From Geosiphon pyriformis (taxonomy: Eukaryota > Glomeromycota > Glomeromycetes > Archaeosporales > Geosiphonaceae), in the NCBI GenBank assembly GCA_016748015.1, contig JAAOMT010000762.1, forward strand, positions 620,001 through 684,000: a stretch of DNA of 64,000 bases, given 5' to 3'. How positions within the stretch are numbered: position 1 is the first letter of the stretch; each line of letters begins with the position of its first letter. The translations under genes were made by a program, and so were the position numbers. Under the pieces are notes generated by a model. That model saw only the letters and a list, made by a program, of their open reading frames with translations. It did not search any database and was not told the DNA's origin. Shown one piece after another: positions 62,637-64,000 of the stretch.

Positions 62637-64000
62637 ATGAATGATTATTTATATTTGCCACAACAATCAGAAGAACACTTTGAAGCACACAACAAAAACG
62701 ATCTAGACTTTATTGAACTCAATTCTTTGCCCTCCTGCTTGATTTGCTTCCCCATTAAAGATCAATCCAGTAGACAATTCTAAGATTTTTGGAACTGGTT
62801 TCTGAACAAGCATTCAGCTGAAACTTATACAGCCTATACAACTTATTACTTTGATCAAGCTTATTTTGAAGACAACTTTGAAGAAAAAAACAACAGCATC
62901 AATTAACTTTTATACTCCACAACCTTTGAACAACAGCCCTCTGATTTCGAATATCTGAATCATCAAATCCACATTTGGATTGCTGCCCATCAAGCAACTG
63001 AAACTCCCTTTGAAACAGAAGAAGAAAGCTACTAAACTGCTCCTGTTTTTGACTTTTTATCAAGTGAATTAAACTTATCTATACAAACAGTTATCCCTGA
63101 ACCAATAGCTAATAACCCTATGCAAGCAAACATTCTGGCCACCCTCCAAGGTATACAAACTGCTCTAGGAAGAAGAAACAATATCCTACTACCACTATTT
63201 AGAGGTGATACACAAGATCCAATTGAATGGTTGAATGATTTTAAAAGAGCAGCTACTACAAATCAGTATGATAATGAATACAAGTTTCAAATTGTTGGTG
63301 GCTATTTTCAAGGCTTTCCTATTACTTGGTTCTTACAAGAAACTGATGCTAGTGCTTACCAAAAAATTATTAGATGGATACCAACAAATGCTGAAGAAGA
63401 AAATATCTCTTTCACAATCCAGTTTGAAACTAAATTTAGAACTTCCATCTTAATCTCAAAATGGCATATAAAATTAGAAAGACGAACTCAAGACTTTGGT
63501 GAAGTTGTGACTGAATATGCTAAAGCAATTAAAAAGCTAATCAAACATATAGACTCTGGCAGAAACTGGACTGAAGAACAAAAGATTCACTCCTTTACAA
63601 AAGGATTGAGAACTGATCTATTATATGCTCTCTGGTCTCTCTTGGCTCTCAAAAACAATCCCACAATGGATATGACCATTGAATTAGCTCAAAAAATTAA
63701 AGATAACCAAAGAATGCATTTGGGATTCACACTTTCAGTCTTTGTTCCTGCTTCTATTTTGGCTCTTGCTTCCCAAATGGCTGCTACCTCTTTTACTGTT
63801 CAGACTCAAGATCCCAATGAACAATTAATAGATAGACTTACAGCCAATCTTGCTTGGCTATTGGAACCCTTAGTCCAAACAGTCAGAGAAAATTAACAAC
63901 CACAAAGACTTAGATTTGAGCCATGCTTTAATCAGCCCTAACAGTCCTCTTATCAAAGACAGCAAAATTATGGCCCACCTGTGTGCTACTGTTGTGGATT
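62637..64000 (+). pseudogene. gag of element H, continuing past the window
   Basis: ATG at 62637 (MNDYLYLPQQSEEHFEAHN) opens one frame with only three stops before 63120, all TAA where CAA fits. It then runs open from 63120 to 63893. The capsid-like retrotransposon-gag block is at about 63205-63620 (IEWLNDFKRA, ITWFLQE, EYAKAIKKLI, FTKGL). A TAA at 63894 and another at about 63942 interrupt the Gln/Arg-rich linker, and the start of a zinc knuckle (VCYCCG) is at the window end. It is the freshest gag of family 2 here; elements D and E carry decayed copies. A live relative may exist elsewhere. Confidence 0.82.

Overview
The window looks like nuclear DNA from a very AT-rich, repeat-laden fungus, most likely an arbuscular mycorrhizal fungus (Glomeromycotina, Rhizophagus-like). 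Pointers are short GT-AG introns (78-101 bp), extreme A+T, a fungal Sel1-repeat gene, and Ty3/gypsy, LINE, hAT and Tigger families whose protein style I remember from Rhizophagus-type genomes. The species call is inference; no search could be run.

Only about 5 kb (19.6-25.2 kb) is host-like. It holds a four-exon Sel1-repeat gene (+, 20065-21344) convergent with a class I alpha-1,2-mannosidase gene (GH47, -, 23004 to about 25183). Everything else is transposable elements in several decay stages, nested up to four deep.

Left arm (1-19.1 kb): decayed reverse-strand gypsy elements of family 2 (1-5.4 kb), then a decayed family 1 gypsy element (6442 to about 16850). That element is interrupted by a solo LTR (8086-9039) and by a hAT transposon (9925-15335). 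The hAT carries a family 3 solo LTR (10210-12176), which itself contains an inverted family 1 solo LTR (10355-11328). A LINE 3' end follows (about 18430-19145).

Centre (27.9-51.7 kb): a Tigger/pogo transposon (27863-51746) whose transposase is split by gypsy element A (LTRs 28511-29495 and 47186-48169). Element A is split by element B of the same family (37163-47011). Each junction has a short target duplication, 4 bp for the gypsy insertions and TA for the Tigger. Elements A and B encode gag (CCHC), protease, a cysteine-rich segment, a dUTPase, RT, RNase H, integrase and a further unrecognised ORF that runs into the 3' LTR. The dUTPase, the Cys-rich segment and the extra ORF are the most unusual content of the window. 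A has lost the RT active site (YLNN) and B the first integrase aspartate, so neither looks autonomous.

Right arm (51.7-64 kb): decayed gypsy pol and LTRs on the minus strand, then a comparatively fresh family 2 gypsy element entering from 61870 with an intact-looking LTR, PBS and a gag that runs off the window end. Decay is dominated by C-to-T and G-to-A transitions. CGA-to-TGA, CAA-to-TAA and TGG-to-TGA explain nearly all in-frame stops that I could compare between copies.
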